The notes beneath the pieces were generated by a model, which had not been told where the DNA came from, did no database searches, and saw nothing but the letters and a program-made list of their open reading frames with translations. A DNA stretch of 8,715 nt, from NCBI GenBank assembly GCA_964443525.1, contig CAYUCY010000062.1:1-8715 (forward strand), in the 5' to 3' direction. Below, piece by piece: positions 1-5,695 of the stretch (the first letter of the stretch is position 1; every line of letters begins with the position of its first letter). Origin of the DNA: CAYUCY01 sp964443525 (lineage in GTDB: Bacteria > Pseudomonadota > Alphaproteobacteria > Caedimonadales > Caedimonadaceae). The position numbers were made by a program, and so were the translations under genes.

Positions 1-182
1 TGCGACTTTGATCCCGAAAAAGATAAGAGCAATACCCAAAATGCGGATCAGGTTTAAAGCAAGATCATTCATCACCTGACGATCAAAATAAAGTCAGGCC
101 CGGGATTAATCAGAGTCGGGATATGAATCCCCACAATTATCAGAAGGGCTGAAATATAAGAAAAGAAGCCGCTGCTGAGCAC
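1..182 (-). pseudogene. LysE/RhtB-family amino-acid exporter remnant, frameshifted and internally deleted, runs off left edge
   Basis: Reading leftwards from a GTG at 182-180, 36 codons encode a hydrophobic segment ending in LINPGPDFILIVR, then a TGA at 74-72. A transmembrane helix followed by PGPD and a short hydrophobic run is the N-terminal signature of the LysE/RhtB efflux family. In another frame an ATG at 72-70 shares the A of that TGA and opens MNDLALNLIRILGIALIFFG, then IKVA, up to the window edge. This resembles the last helix of the same family (pattern N-R-x-x-G-x-x-x-I-x-x-G-x-K). Intact members have about 200 residues and six helices, so roughly 130-150 residues between the two pieces appear to be lost. 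The N-terminal assignment is fairly firm. The C-terminal assignment is an inference from 24 residues, and that piece could instead start an unrelated small membrane protein. Confidence 0.55.
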
Positions 183-234
183 CTTATTTAGGTCCTTAAG
201 TTTTTCCAGTATTTATATCAGGTCTTTTTAAACT

Positions 235-252
235 TCTTTCAAGTCTGAAAGA
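235..252 (-). terminator. Weak stem-loop just after dnaA, possible terminator
   Basis: On the minus strand, four bases after the dnaA stop, TCTTTCA-GACT-TGAAAGA forms a perfect 7-bp stem with a 4-base loop. The stem is AT-rich and is followed by AGTTTAAAAAG rather than a clean T-run, so it would be a poor intrinsic terminator. It is the only hairpin seen near the dnaA 3' end. Confidence 0.25.
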
Positions 253-256
253 GGAT

Positions 257-1678
257 TTAGCCCTGAAGCATTCTTTTCAAAAGATCAATATCTTCAGCAA
301 AAGTTAAATCTTGAACGAGAAGCTCTTCGACTTTCTTGACGGCATGGAGCACGGTTGTATGATCCCGACCGCCGAATTTGCGACCGATCTCGGGAAGAGA
401 AGCAGGGGTCAAAATTTTTGAAAGATACATGGCGATTTGCCGAGGTCTTGCAATGGAACGACTTCTTTTGGCCGAGTGCATATCTGCGGTCTTTATATTG
501 AAGTGCTCGGAAACTTTCTTTTGAATATCATCGATACTAACGCGGCGATCGTTGGCTCTTAAGAGGTCTCGAAGAACCTCCATCGTAGATTCAAGGGTAA
601 TTTCCCTGCCTACCAACATAGCATGGGCCACGATTCGATTAAGCGCCCCTTCCAACTCACGAACGTTTGAGCTTATCTTATGAGCAAGAAATTCCAAAAC
701 TTTAAGGGGAATATCTTTTCCGAGCTGTTCGGCTTTTGCTTGTAGAATACCTAAGCGAAGCTCGTAGGTCGTCGGGTGAATGTCCGCGACCAGCCCCCAT
801 CCTAAACGGGATCGCATGCGTTCCTCAAGTCCTTCCAAATCGCTGGGAGACTTGTCCGCCGAGATAATAACCTGTCTGTTTTGGTCGACCAGAGCATTAA
901 AGGTATGGAAAAATTCTTCCTGAGTTGATTCTTTTCCGCTGATAAATTGAAAATCATCAATCATCAGAACGTCAACAGAACGAAATTGTTCTTTAAAAGA
1001 CATGATATTTTTAAATCGCAATGCTTTGACGAAAAGATACATGAACTTTTCAGCCGAAAGATAAAGCACCTTTCTTTCAGGGTGGCATTTTCGGATATGC
1101 CAGGCAATCGCGTGCATCAAATGGGTTTTGCCGAGCCCGACACCCCCGTAAAGGAAAAGAGGGTTGAAAGCAACGGACGAAGATTCTGCAACCTTTAAAG
1201 CTGCTGCATGGGCAAGTTCGTTCGACTTGCCGACCACAAAATTTTCAAAAGTGTACTTAGGCTCGAGACGAGAACTAATGACAATGCCGTCTTCAAGAAA
1301 TTCAAGACGAGCTCCGTCATCGGGAGTGGGTGTGCCGGTGATAGCATTGGCAGGGACCGGAGCTGCTGTTGGCTTTGAAGGATCGACGATCAGGTCGAGT
1401 GCTAAAATATCTCGCTTTTGCTCTTGAAGAAGGGAGAGTATTTTTGTGGCAAAATGGCTCTGAATCCAGTCGCGAATAAAGCGAGTAGGGGCGGCTATAA
1501 CCAACCGACCGGAAATAAAATCCTGATAATGGAGTTTAGAGAGCCAATTCTTGACCGCGTTTTCTCCGAAAACAGTCGGAAAGGTCTCTGATACTGAGGC
1601 CCACACAAAGGCATGCGAAAATCCTGCCGACCCTTCGGAAGAAGTGAGATCCTCAAACGTTTGGGCAAGCTGGGTCAT
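257..1678 (-). CDS. dnaA: Chromosomal replication initiator protein DnaA
   Basis: DnaA is the AAA+ ATPase that binds DnaA boxes at oriC, melts the origin and helps load the replicative helicase. The 473 residues have the full four-domain layout. Domain I (about 20-85) serves helicase and self-interaction. A short Pro/Ala-rich linker (about 100-125) follows. Domain III starts near 140 and carries Walker A GGVGLGKTH (178-186), Walker B VLMIDD (237-242), sensor 1 around IISAD (271-275), the arginine finger in SRLGWGL (R291) and sensor 2 in NVRELEGALNRI (R340). Domain IV (about 375-473) carries the basic KRSRSIARPRQ helix and the DnaA signature GRDHTTVLHA (437-446). No key residue is missing and the length is normal. 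The ATG at 1678 has a GAGG about 5 bases upstream. The rpsT terminator lies upstream, so dnaA probably has its own promoter (TATAAT at 1721-1716). I saw no DnaA-box cluster around the gene, so oriC is probably elsewhere. Confidence 0.98.
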   Translation of the reverse strand: MTQLAQTFEDLTSSEGSAGFSHAFVWASVSETFPTVFGENAVKNWLSKLHYQDFISGRLVIAAPTRFIRDWIQSHFATKILSLLQEQKRDILALDLIVDPSKPTAAPVPANAITGTPTPDDGARLEFLEDGIVISSRLEPKYTFENFVVGKSNELAHAAALKVAESSSVAFNPLFLYGGVGLGKTHLMHAIAWHIRKCHPERKVLYLSAEKFMYLFVKALRFKNIMSFKEQFRSVDVLMIDDFQFISGKESTQEEFFHTFNALVDQNRQVIISADKSPSDLEGLEERMRSRLGWGLVADIHPTTYELRLGILQAKAEQLGKDIPLKVLEFLAHKISSNVRELEGALNRIVAHAMLVGREITLESTMEVLRDLLRANDRRVSIDDIQKKVSEHFNIKTADMHSAKRSRSIARPRQIAMYLSKILTPASLPEIGRKFGGRDHTTVLHAVKKVEELLVQDLTFAEDIDLLKRMLQG

Positions 1679-1715
1679 GAATCCTCAAAAAATTAAAAAA
1701 TTACCACCCTGCAGA

Positions 1716-1721
1716 ATTATA
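1716..1721 (-). promoter_or_regulatory. Candidate -10 box for dnaA
   Basis: On the minus strand a perfect TATAAT (1721-1716) lies 37 bases before the dnaA ATG, which would give a leader of about 30 bases starting near 1709. No good -35 hexamer is found 16-18 bases upstream (AGATAC or AAGATA are the best). The rpsT terminator stands between this site and rpsT, so dnaA needs a promoter in this gap. Confidence 0.4.
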
Positions 1722-1762
1722 GGAATATAATTCAGTTGTATCTTTTAACTGATACTAAATAT

Positions 1763-1788
1763 AAAAAGGGCACGGTTCAGCGTACCCC
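1763..1788 (-). terminator. Rho-independent terminator of rpsT
   Basis: On the minus strand, 12 bases past the rpsT stop, GGGGTACG (1788-1781), loop CTGAAC and CGTGCCCT (1774-1767) form an 8-bp stem with two G-T pairs. The last stem T starts a run of five T (1767-1763). This is a standard intrinsic terminator and separates rpsT from dnaA transcription. Confidence 0.8.
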
Positions 1789-1800
1789 TATTTCTCGTTT

Positions 1801-2064
1801 TTAGGCAAGAGCCTTAATGCGCGCATTGAGACGTGAAATTTTACGAGACATGGTGTTTTTATTAAAAACACCTTTGCTTGCGCCCCGCATCATTTCGGGT
1901 TGTGCTGCCTTGAGAGCCTCAGCTGCTGCCGTCTTGCTGCCGTCTGAGATCGCTTCTTCTACTTTACGAATAAAATTGCGAACGCGACTCGTCCGTGCCT
2001 TATTGCGCTGGGTCCGGAGGAGGGTTTGACGTGCTCTCTTTTTTGCTGATTCGATATTTGCCAT
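1801..2064 (-). CDS. rpsT: 30S ribosomal protein S20
   Basis: S20 is a primary 16S rRNA-binding protein of the small subunit, made of three long helices. The 87-residue product starts MANIESAKKRARQ, which is the canonical S20 opening. It is Arg/Lys/Ala-rich throughout and contains the conserved GVFNKNTMSRKISRLN stretch near the C-terminus (about 66-81). The frame extends five codons upstream to an ATG at 2079, but the family always begins MANx(S/K)SAKKR, and GGAAAG lies 7 bases before the ATG at 2064, so I take that start. The length matches the usual 87 residues. The gene has its own strong promoter (2128-2100) and terminator (1788-1763). Its position between an enoyl-CoA hydratase gene and dnaA is a known alphaproteobacterial arrangement. 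Confidence 0.97.
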   Translation of the reverse strand: MANIESAKKRARQTLLRTQRNKARTSRVRNFIRKVEEAISDGSKTAAAEALKAAQPEMMRGASKGVFNKNTMSRKISRLNARIKALA

Positions 2065-2099
2065 TCGTTTACTTTCCAAAAATACTCGCTGAAGCCTAG

Positions 2100-2128
2100 C
2101 TTATACAACAGATGATTCGTCTCGTCAA
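2100..2128 (-). promoter_or_regulatory. Near-consensus housekeeping sigma promoter of rpsT
   Basis: On the minus strand TTGACG (2128-2123) and TATAAG (2105-2100) are separated by exactly 17 bases, each matching 5 of 6 consensus positions. The predicted start near 2093 gives a leader of about 29 bases before the rpsT ATG. It lies in the 116-bp gap after the enoyl-CoA hydratase gene. Confidence 0.75.
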
Positions 2129-2180
2129 CAGTTTGGCAGTGGCGATCATCATTTTCCTAAAAGTTGCAAAAAGTATATTT

Positions 2181-2960
2181 TTAGGGGGCTTTTTTAAACA
2201 CGGGTTTTCTTTTTTCAAGAAAAGCTTTCATGCCTTCCTTTTGGTCTTCTGTGGCAAAGGTACTGTGGAACAGGCGGCGTTCAAATTTGAGGCCTGCGGA
2301 GAGAGGTGTCTCGTAGGCTTGATTAATGGATTCTTTGATCATCATGACTTGGGCACGCGGCATCTCCGCAATCGTTTGGGCGACTTTGAGAGCCTCGGGA
2401 ATTAATTCTGAAAGGGGAAGGACGCGGCTTACAAGGCCACAGCGTTCCGCTTCGTCAGCCTCCATTCGCCTTCCCGTTAAACACATTTCCATAGCCTTTG
2501 ATTTTCCGATAAATCGGGCGAGTCGTTGAGAGCCACCCGCGCCCGGGATGGTCCCGATCAGAATTTCCGGCTGACCGAACTGGGCATTATCGGCCGCGAG
2601 GATGAAGTCGCACATGAGAGCAATCTCACACCCGCCCCCTAAAGCATAGCCGGCGACGGCTGCGATGAGGGGCTTTCGGCATTTTAAGAGACGATCCCAA
2701 CATTTTGTAATGAAATCTTCGGAAAAACAGTCTTCATAAGATTTTGAAGCCATTTGAGAAATATCGGCGCCGGCAGCAAAAATCTTTTCTCCCCCCGTTA
2801 AAATTAGGGCGCCGATCGAGGGATCACGGTCAAACTTTTCAATCAGGTCTCCCAACAAGTTCATAAGCTCTGAGCTTAAAGCATTTAGGACCTCGGGTCG
2901 ATTAAGGCGCAAGAGAGCAACATTATGATAGATCTCAACCTGAATTAGATCTTTCCTCAT
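2181..2960 (-). CDS. Enoyl-CoA hydratase (crotonase family)
   Basis: This enzyme hydrates trans-2-enoyl-CoA to 3-hydroxyacyl-CoA, the second step of fatty-acid beta-oxidation, in the cytoplasm, usually as a hexamer. The 259-residue length is typical. The crotonase fold is clear: RLNRPEVLNALSSEL near the N-terminus, the oxyanion-hole segment FAAGADIS (61-68), GYALGGGCEIALMCD (104-118) and the FGQPEILIGTIPGAGG block (128-143). The two catalytic glutamates of true hydratases are both present as E112 and E132, which favours hydratase over other crotonase reactions; the physiological substrate is not shown by the sequence. The ATG at 2960 is preceded by a strong GGAGGAAG with 4-base spacing. No clear terminator follows, only a weak CCTAAAA/TTTTAGG inverted repeat. 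The adjacent rpsT-dnaA pair supports alphaproteobacterial ancestry. Confidence 0.95.
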   Translation of the reverse strand: MRKDLIQVEIYHNVALLRLNRPEVLNALSSELMNLLGDLIEKFDRDPSIGALILTGGEKIFAAGADISQMASKSYEDCFSEDFITKCWDRLLKCRKPLIAAVAGYALGGGCEIALMCDFILAADNAQFGQPEILIGTIPGAGGSQRLARFIGKSKAMEMCLTGRRMEADEAERCGLVSRVLPLSELIPEALKVAQTIAEMPRAQVMMIKESINQAYETPLSAGLKFERRLFHSTFATEDQKEGMKAFLEKRKPVFKKAP

Positions 2961-3055
2961 GAACTTCCTCCAGTCTTTTACGGTAATTCTACTTCACCCT
3001 GTCGAAGGATGCCATGGGATTACCACTTAGTAAGAAAAAAGATTTTAATACCCTC

Positions 3056-3084
3056 TTTACCGAGGTTCGTTAATTAACTAAAAT
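3056..3084 (+). promoter_or_regulatory. Predicted promoter of rfbF
   Basis: TTTACC (3056-3061) and TAAAAT (3079-3084) are separated by 17 bases; the -35 matches 4 of 6 and the -10 matches 5 of 6. The spacer ends in the palindrome GTTAATTAAC (3069-3078). The predicted start near 3091 leaves only about 10 bases before the TTG at 3101 but about 58 before the TTG at 3149, which fits the later start better. Confidence 0.5.
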
Positions 3085-3148
3085 TTTAATCAATAGGGAG
3101 TTGGCTGAGTTTACTCTAGGCCCTGTTTTGAAAAAGGAAAAAATAGAA

Positions 3149-3919
3149 TTGAAAGCGGTTATTCTGGCGGGGGGATTTGGAACTCGAATTTCTGAAGAAG
3201 CGATTTTAAAACCGAAACCCATGATTGAAATTGGGGGCAAGCCAATTTTATGGCACGTTATGAAAATTTATTCAGCGCATGGAGTGAATGATTTTATCAT
3301 TTGTTGCGGATACAAGGGATACATTATCAAAGAATACTTCGCAAATTATTTTCTTCATATGTCTGATGTGACATTCGACATGGAAGAAAATAAGATGACC
3401 GTTCATCACCGAAAAGCGGAACCTTGGCGGGTTACGCTGGTTGATACAGGGGAAAGTTCTATGACGGGTGGGCGATTGAAACGAGTTTCCGATTTTATTA
3501 AAGATGAAGAGTCGTTTTGTTTTACCTATGGAGATAGTGTTGCAAACATCGATATAAAGAGAGAAATCGAGTTTCATACAAGCCATGGGAAGTGGGCGAC
3601 TGTTGCCGCTGTCTCACCGCCTGATAAATATGGTGCTTTCCAGCTTTCAGGAAATCAGGTTCTCGATTTTATTGAGAAGCCGAAAAGTGACGGCGGTCTT
3701 ATTAATGGGGGTTTTTTCGTGCTTTCTCCAAAGGTTTTATCTTTAATTCAAGGAGACCAAACGCTTTGGGAAATCGAGCCCCTTGAAAGACTTGCGCGAA
3801 AAGGTCAGCTGATGGCTTGGCGCCATGACGGTTTTTGGCAATCCATGGATACTTTGCGAAGCAAGAATCATCTAGAAGATCTGTGGGCATCTGGAAAAGC
3901 TCCTTGGTGCTGCTGGTAG
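3149..3919 (+). CDS. rfbF: Glucose-1-phosphate cytidylyltransferase
   Basis: RfbF joins CTP and glucose-1-phosphate to make CDP-glucose, the first step toward CDP-linked dideoxy sugars of surface polysaccharides. Starting at the TTG at 3149, the 256 residues begin KAVILAGGFGTR after the initiator and match the family from end to end: KPKPMIEIGGKPILWHVMK (21-39), DFIICCGYKGY (48-58), FANYFLHMSDVTF (64-76), the metal-binding aspartate in TYGD (D129), NGGFFVL (186-192), FWQSMDTLR (229-237, D234) and APW near the end. The open frame allows a TTG at 3101, adding 16 residues absent from the family, and the GGGAG there abuts that codon with no spacing. AAGGA lies about 10 bases before the TTG at 3149, so I prefer that start. 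Odd points: GDSVAN replaces the GDGVAD I recall as usual, the C-terminus is CCW rather than a Lys-containing tail, and GC is about 39% against about 50% in neighbours. No partner gene such as CDP-glucose 4,6-dehydratase is in the window. It was probably acquired by transfer. Confidence 0.93.
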   Translation: MKAVILAGGFGTRISEEAILKPKPMIEIGGKPILWHVMKIYSAHGVNDFIICCGYKGYIIKEYFANYFLHMSDVTFDMEENKMTVHHRKAEPWRVTLVDTGESSMTGGRLKRVSDFIKDEESFCFTYGDSVANIDIKREIEFHTSHGKWATVAAVSPPDKYGAFQLSGNQVLDFIEKPKSDGGLINGGFFVLSPKVLSLIQGDQTLWEIEPLERLARKGQLMAWRHDGFWQSMDTLRSKNHLEDLWASGKAPWCCW

Positions 3920-3921
3920 AA

Positions 3922-3935
3922 AATTATCGATAATT
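3922..3935. repeat. 14-bp perfect palindrome after rfbF
   Basis: AATTATCGATAATT is self-complementary over all 14 bases and begins two bases after the rfbF stop codon. It lacks a loop and a T-run, so it is not an intrinsic terminator. It could be a protein-binding site or chance in AT-rich DNA. Confidence 0.35.
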
Positions 3936-4026
3936 CTGCATGTCTCTGAAAATACGCGGTTCAGTTAGTGGGAGATGTCAATAAAGATAATAAATGAGAT
4001 CAACCAAGTGTGGAGATTTGCCATGA

Positions 4027-4182
4027 CGAATCAAGGAATACAAAAATTTTACAACCTCCTATACAGCTAGATTTTCAGAGTTGAAGAGGTGGATAAAAGA
4101 GTATGAGAAAAGAAGAGACAGCCACTCTCATTTCCATGATCTAACGCAGTTTTTATGGTTCTTGCTTGACCCTTGCCCGGCA
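4027..4182 (+). other. Short degenerate open frame between rfbF and gmk, possible gene fragment
   Basis: The 277-base gap 3920-4196 has no convincing gene. One frame stays open for 52 codons between TGA at 4024 and TGA at 4183, with the charged stretch RFSELKRWIKEYEKRRD followed by LTQFLWFLLDP. It has no ATG or GTG; the only usable start is TTG at 4081, with no ribosome site. GC in this stretch is about 37%. I do not recognise it. It may be the tail of a decayed gene that arrived with rfbF, or non-coding DNA. Confidence 0.2.
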
Positions 4183-4196
4183 TGATATGAAGTAAT

Positions 4197-4847
4197 ATGA
4201 AAAAGAAATTATCTCCTCCTCACATTGAGCGCCGCGGTTTAATGCTCGTCTTGTCTTCTCCATCAGGAGCTGGAAAGACGACCATTTCAAGACGTCTCTT
4301 GCAAATGGATGACAATCTCAAGATGTCCGTCTCTGCAACCACGCGTAAAAGGCGTCCCGGTGAAACCCAAGGGATAGACTATTTCTTCGTTTCTCCTGAT
4401 GAGTTTGCAGCAATGCGGGATCGTGACGAATTTCTCGAACACGCAAAGGTTTTTGATCACTGGTACGGTACACCTCGCGGTCCCGTTGAAGCCTCTCTTT
4501 CCCAAGGTCAAGACGTCTTATTCGATATCGACTGGCAGGGAACGCAATCCTTGGGTCAGTCCGCTCGAGGGGATTTGGTGACGATTTTCGTCCTTCCTCC
4601 CTCATGGGATGAACTTGAACGCAGGCTTATCAGTCGAGCTCAAGACTCGGAAAATGTTGTTGCTCTTCGTATGGCAAAGGCTTCCGATGAGATGAGTCAT
4701 TGGGCCGAATACGACTATGTGCTCATTAATTACGATATCAACAAGAGCGTGGAAGCAGCCTACGGCATCCTAACGGCAGAACGCCACCGCCGCAGCCGAC
4801 AAATCGGCCTCGGTAATTTTGTCAAAGGACTTCGTCAGGGTCTTTGA
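4197..4847 (+). CDS. gmk: Guanylate kinase
   Basis: Gmk phosphorylates GMP to GDP with ATP, an essential cytoplasmic step of purine nucleotide supply. The 216-residue product has the P-loop SSPSGAGKTT (20-29, K27), the GMP-binding region SATTRKRRPGE (46-56) with Y62 just beyond, FLEHAKVFDHWYGTPR (79-94), VLFDIDWQGTQ (107-117), and the lid and C-terminal part RAQDSENV, MAKASDEMSHWAEYDYV (159-175). These last segments are typical of alphaproteobacterial Gmk. Length is normal. The ATG at 4197 has only a weak GAAG four bases upstream. The usual alphaproteobacterial neighbour yicC is absent; an AT-rich gap with rfbF lies upstream and a toxin-antitoxin module downstream. A TTGACC (4166-4171) sits just upstream, but I could not pair it with a good -10. 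Confidence 0.97.
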   Translation: MKKKLSPPHIERRGLMLVLSSPSGAGKTTISRRLLQMDDNLKMSVSATTRKRRPGETQGIDYFFVSPDEFAAMRDRDEFLEHAKVFDHWYGTPRGPVEASLSQGQDVLFDIDWQGTQSLGQSARGDLVTIFVLPPSWDELERRLISRAQDSENVVALRMAKASDEMSHWAEYDYVLINYDINKSVEAAYGILTAERHRRSRQIGLGNFVKGLRQGL

Positions 4848-4917
4848 CATTAGAGCTCACTTTTGATTTCCGCCTTTTCTATTTTCAGATTACGATATTT
4901 TGATTTGATTAAACTTA

Positions 4918-4946
4918 TTGATCCCAAAATGGGATCATGATATACT
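4918..4946 (+). promoter_or_regulatory. Promoter of the higBA toxin-antitoxin operon
   Basis: TTGATC (4918-4923) and TATACT (4941-4946) are separated by exactly 17 bases. The predicted start near 4953 leaves a leader of only about 14 A-rich bases before the toxin ATG at 4967. The -35 box and most of the spacer lie inside a perfect palindrome, so repressor binding would block polymerase. Confidence 0.65.
4919..4937. promoter_or_regulatory. Palindromic operator, probable HigA binding site
   Basis: TGATCCCA-AAA-TGGGATCA is a perfect inverted repeat with 8-bp arms and a 3-base centre, covering the -35 box and most of the spacer. Helix-turn-helix antitoxins of this class typically repress their own operon by binding such a site as dimers. 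Binding by the encoded antitoxin is inferred from position. Confidence 0.65.
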
Positions 4947-4966
4947 GATAACATAAAAAAAATAAA

Positions 4967-5260
4967 ATGAGAGTAATCGCAAAAAAAGTGTTAAGAGACT
5001 TTTGGGATAAGCACCCTCAAGCCGAACAACCTTTAAAAGCATGGTTTTATGAAGCAGAGAAAAGTGAATGGGCAACACCGAGTGATATAAAAAAGTTGTA
5101 CAAAACCGCATCCTTTTTAGGAAAGAGCAGAGTGGTTTTTAACATATCCGGAAATAAGTATAGATTGATTGTGCACATTCGATACGATCTTAAAATTGTA
5201 TTCATTAAGTTTATTGGCACACATGCAGATTATGACAAAATTAATGCGGAGACAATTTGA
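4967..5260 (+). CDS. higB: HigB-type mRNA interferase toxin (type II TA)
   Basis: HigB toxins are small RelE-fold ribonucleases that cut mRNA, usually on translating ribosomes, and stop growth when the antitoxin is lost. The 97-residue basic protein starts MRVIAKKVLRDFWDKHPQAE and carries the family core: SRVVFNISGNKYRLIV (54-69), the strand IVFIKFIGTH and the C-terminal THADYDKI. H86 in TH-x-x-YD corresponds to the conserved, probably catalytic histidine of the family. The gene is first in a two-gene operon, and its stop TGA overlaps the antitoxin ATG by one base. The ATG at 4967 has no Shine-Dalgarno sequence, only an A-rich leader, so toxin translation may be weak by design. GC is about 35%, clearly below the antitoxin gene and neighbours. 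The family assignment is firm; activity is not shown by sequence. Confidence 0.92.
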   Translation: MRVIAKKVLRDFWDKHPQAEQPLKAWFYEAEKSEWATPSDIKKLYKTASFLGKSRVVFNISGNKYRLIVHIRYDLKIVFIKFIGTHADYDKINAETI

Positions 5261-5664
5261 TGGACGTAAGGCCGATTCACACCGAAAAAGAGTATAAGGT
5301 TGCTTTATCAAGGATAGAGGCACTCATGGAGGCTGCTCCAGGTTCCCCCGAGGCGGATGAGCTTGAGGTGCTTTCTACGCTCGTAGATGTTTATGAGAAA
5401 GAACATTTTCCGATTGAGGCTCCGGACCCCATTGAGGCTATTAAGTTAAGGATGGACCAAATGGGGTATGATACGTCAGATCTTCAAAAAATCCTCGGAA
5501 CGGGACGAGGCCGGATTTCCGAAATTCTAAACAAAAGGCGTTCTCTTTCTTTGAAGATGATCCGTCGCGTTTCAGACGGGATGAAAATCCCTGCTTCCGT
5601 CTTAATCAAAGACTATAAGCTCTCACCTAAAAGCTCGACGCATAAAAAAAAGCAGAGCGCTTAA
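5260..5664 (+). CDS. higA: HigA-type antitoxin, helix-turn-helix autorepressor
   Basis: This is the partner of the upstream HigB toxin: it neutralises the toxin by direct binding and probably represses the operon. The 134 residues have an acidic N-terminal helical region (MDVRPIHTEKEY, then ALMEAAPGSPEADELEVL) that resembles the toxin-binding part of HigA antitoxins. After the conserved PDPIEAIKLRMDQMG comes a helix-turn-helix domain (about 72-115) with the segment LGTGRGRISEILNKRRSLSL as recognition region. The tail is basic (HKKKQSA). A TTG one codon upstream is also open, but I choose the ATG at 5260, which shares its A with the toxin stop TGA and has GGAG 8 bases upstream. This strong site contrasts with the weak toxin start and would favour antitoxin excess. 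GC is about 48%, host-like, unlike the toxin gene. It ends 31 bases from the convergent lysS stop. Confidence 0.92.
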   Translation: MDVRPIHTEKEYKVALSRIEALMEAAPGSPEADELEVLSTLVDVYEKEHFPIEAPDPIEAIKLRMDQMGYDTSDLQKILGTGRGRISEILNKRRSLSLKMIRRVSDGMKIPASVLIKDYKLSPKSSTHKKKQSA

Positions 5665-5695
5665 TCTTTTTACCATCAGGACACAGGAAAAAACT

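Noticed and set aside
947..1427. Plus-strand open frames of 83 and 87 codons within dnaA
   Set aside because: They lie antisense to conserved DnaA domains, have low-complexity or unlikely protein content and no ribosome sites.
1679..1800. Replication origin beside dnaA
   Set aside because: No TTATCCACA-like DnaA boxes or their clusters, and no AT-rich unwinding repeats, were found here or in the other gaps. In Alphaproteobacteria oriC is commonly away from dnaA.
2065..2079. Five-codon upstream extension of rpsT to an ATG at 2079
   Set aside because: S20 proteins start MANxxSAKKR, and the GGAAAG ribosome site is placed for the ATG at 2064.
2990..3010. CTTCGACAGG-like motif upstream of the hydratase gene resembling a dispersed bacterial repeat
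   Set aside because: The arms pair over only 4 bp and no second copy was noticed in the window.
4162..4196. gmk promoter using TTGACC at 4166-4171
   Set aside because: TATGAA lies only 14 bases downstream and AGTAAT 19 bases downstream; neither pairs well in sequence and spacing.
5644..5662. Terminator between higA and lysS (AAGC-GCTCT-GCTT followed by a T-run on the minus strand)
   Set aside because: The T-run is good but the stem has only 4 bp, too weak to call as an intrinsic terminator.
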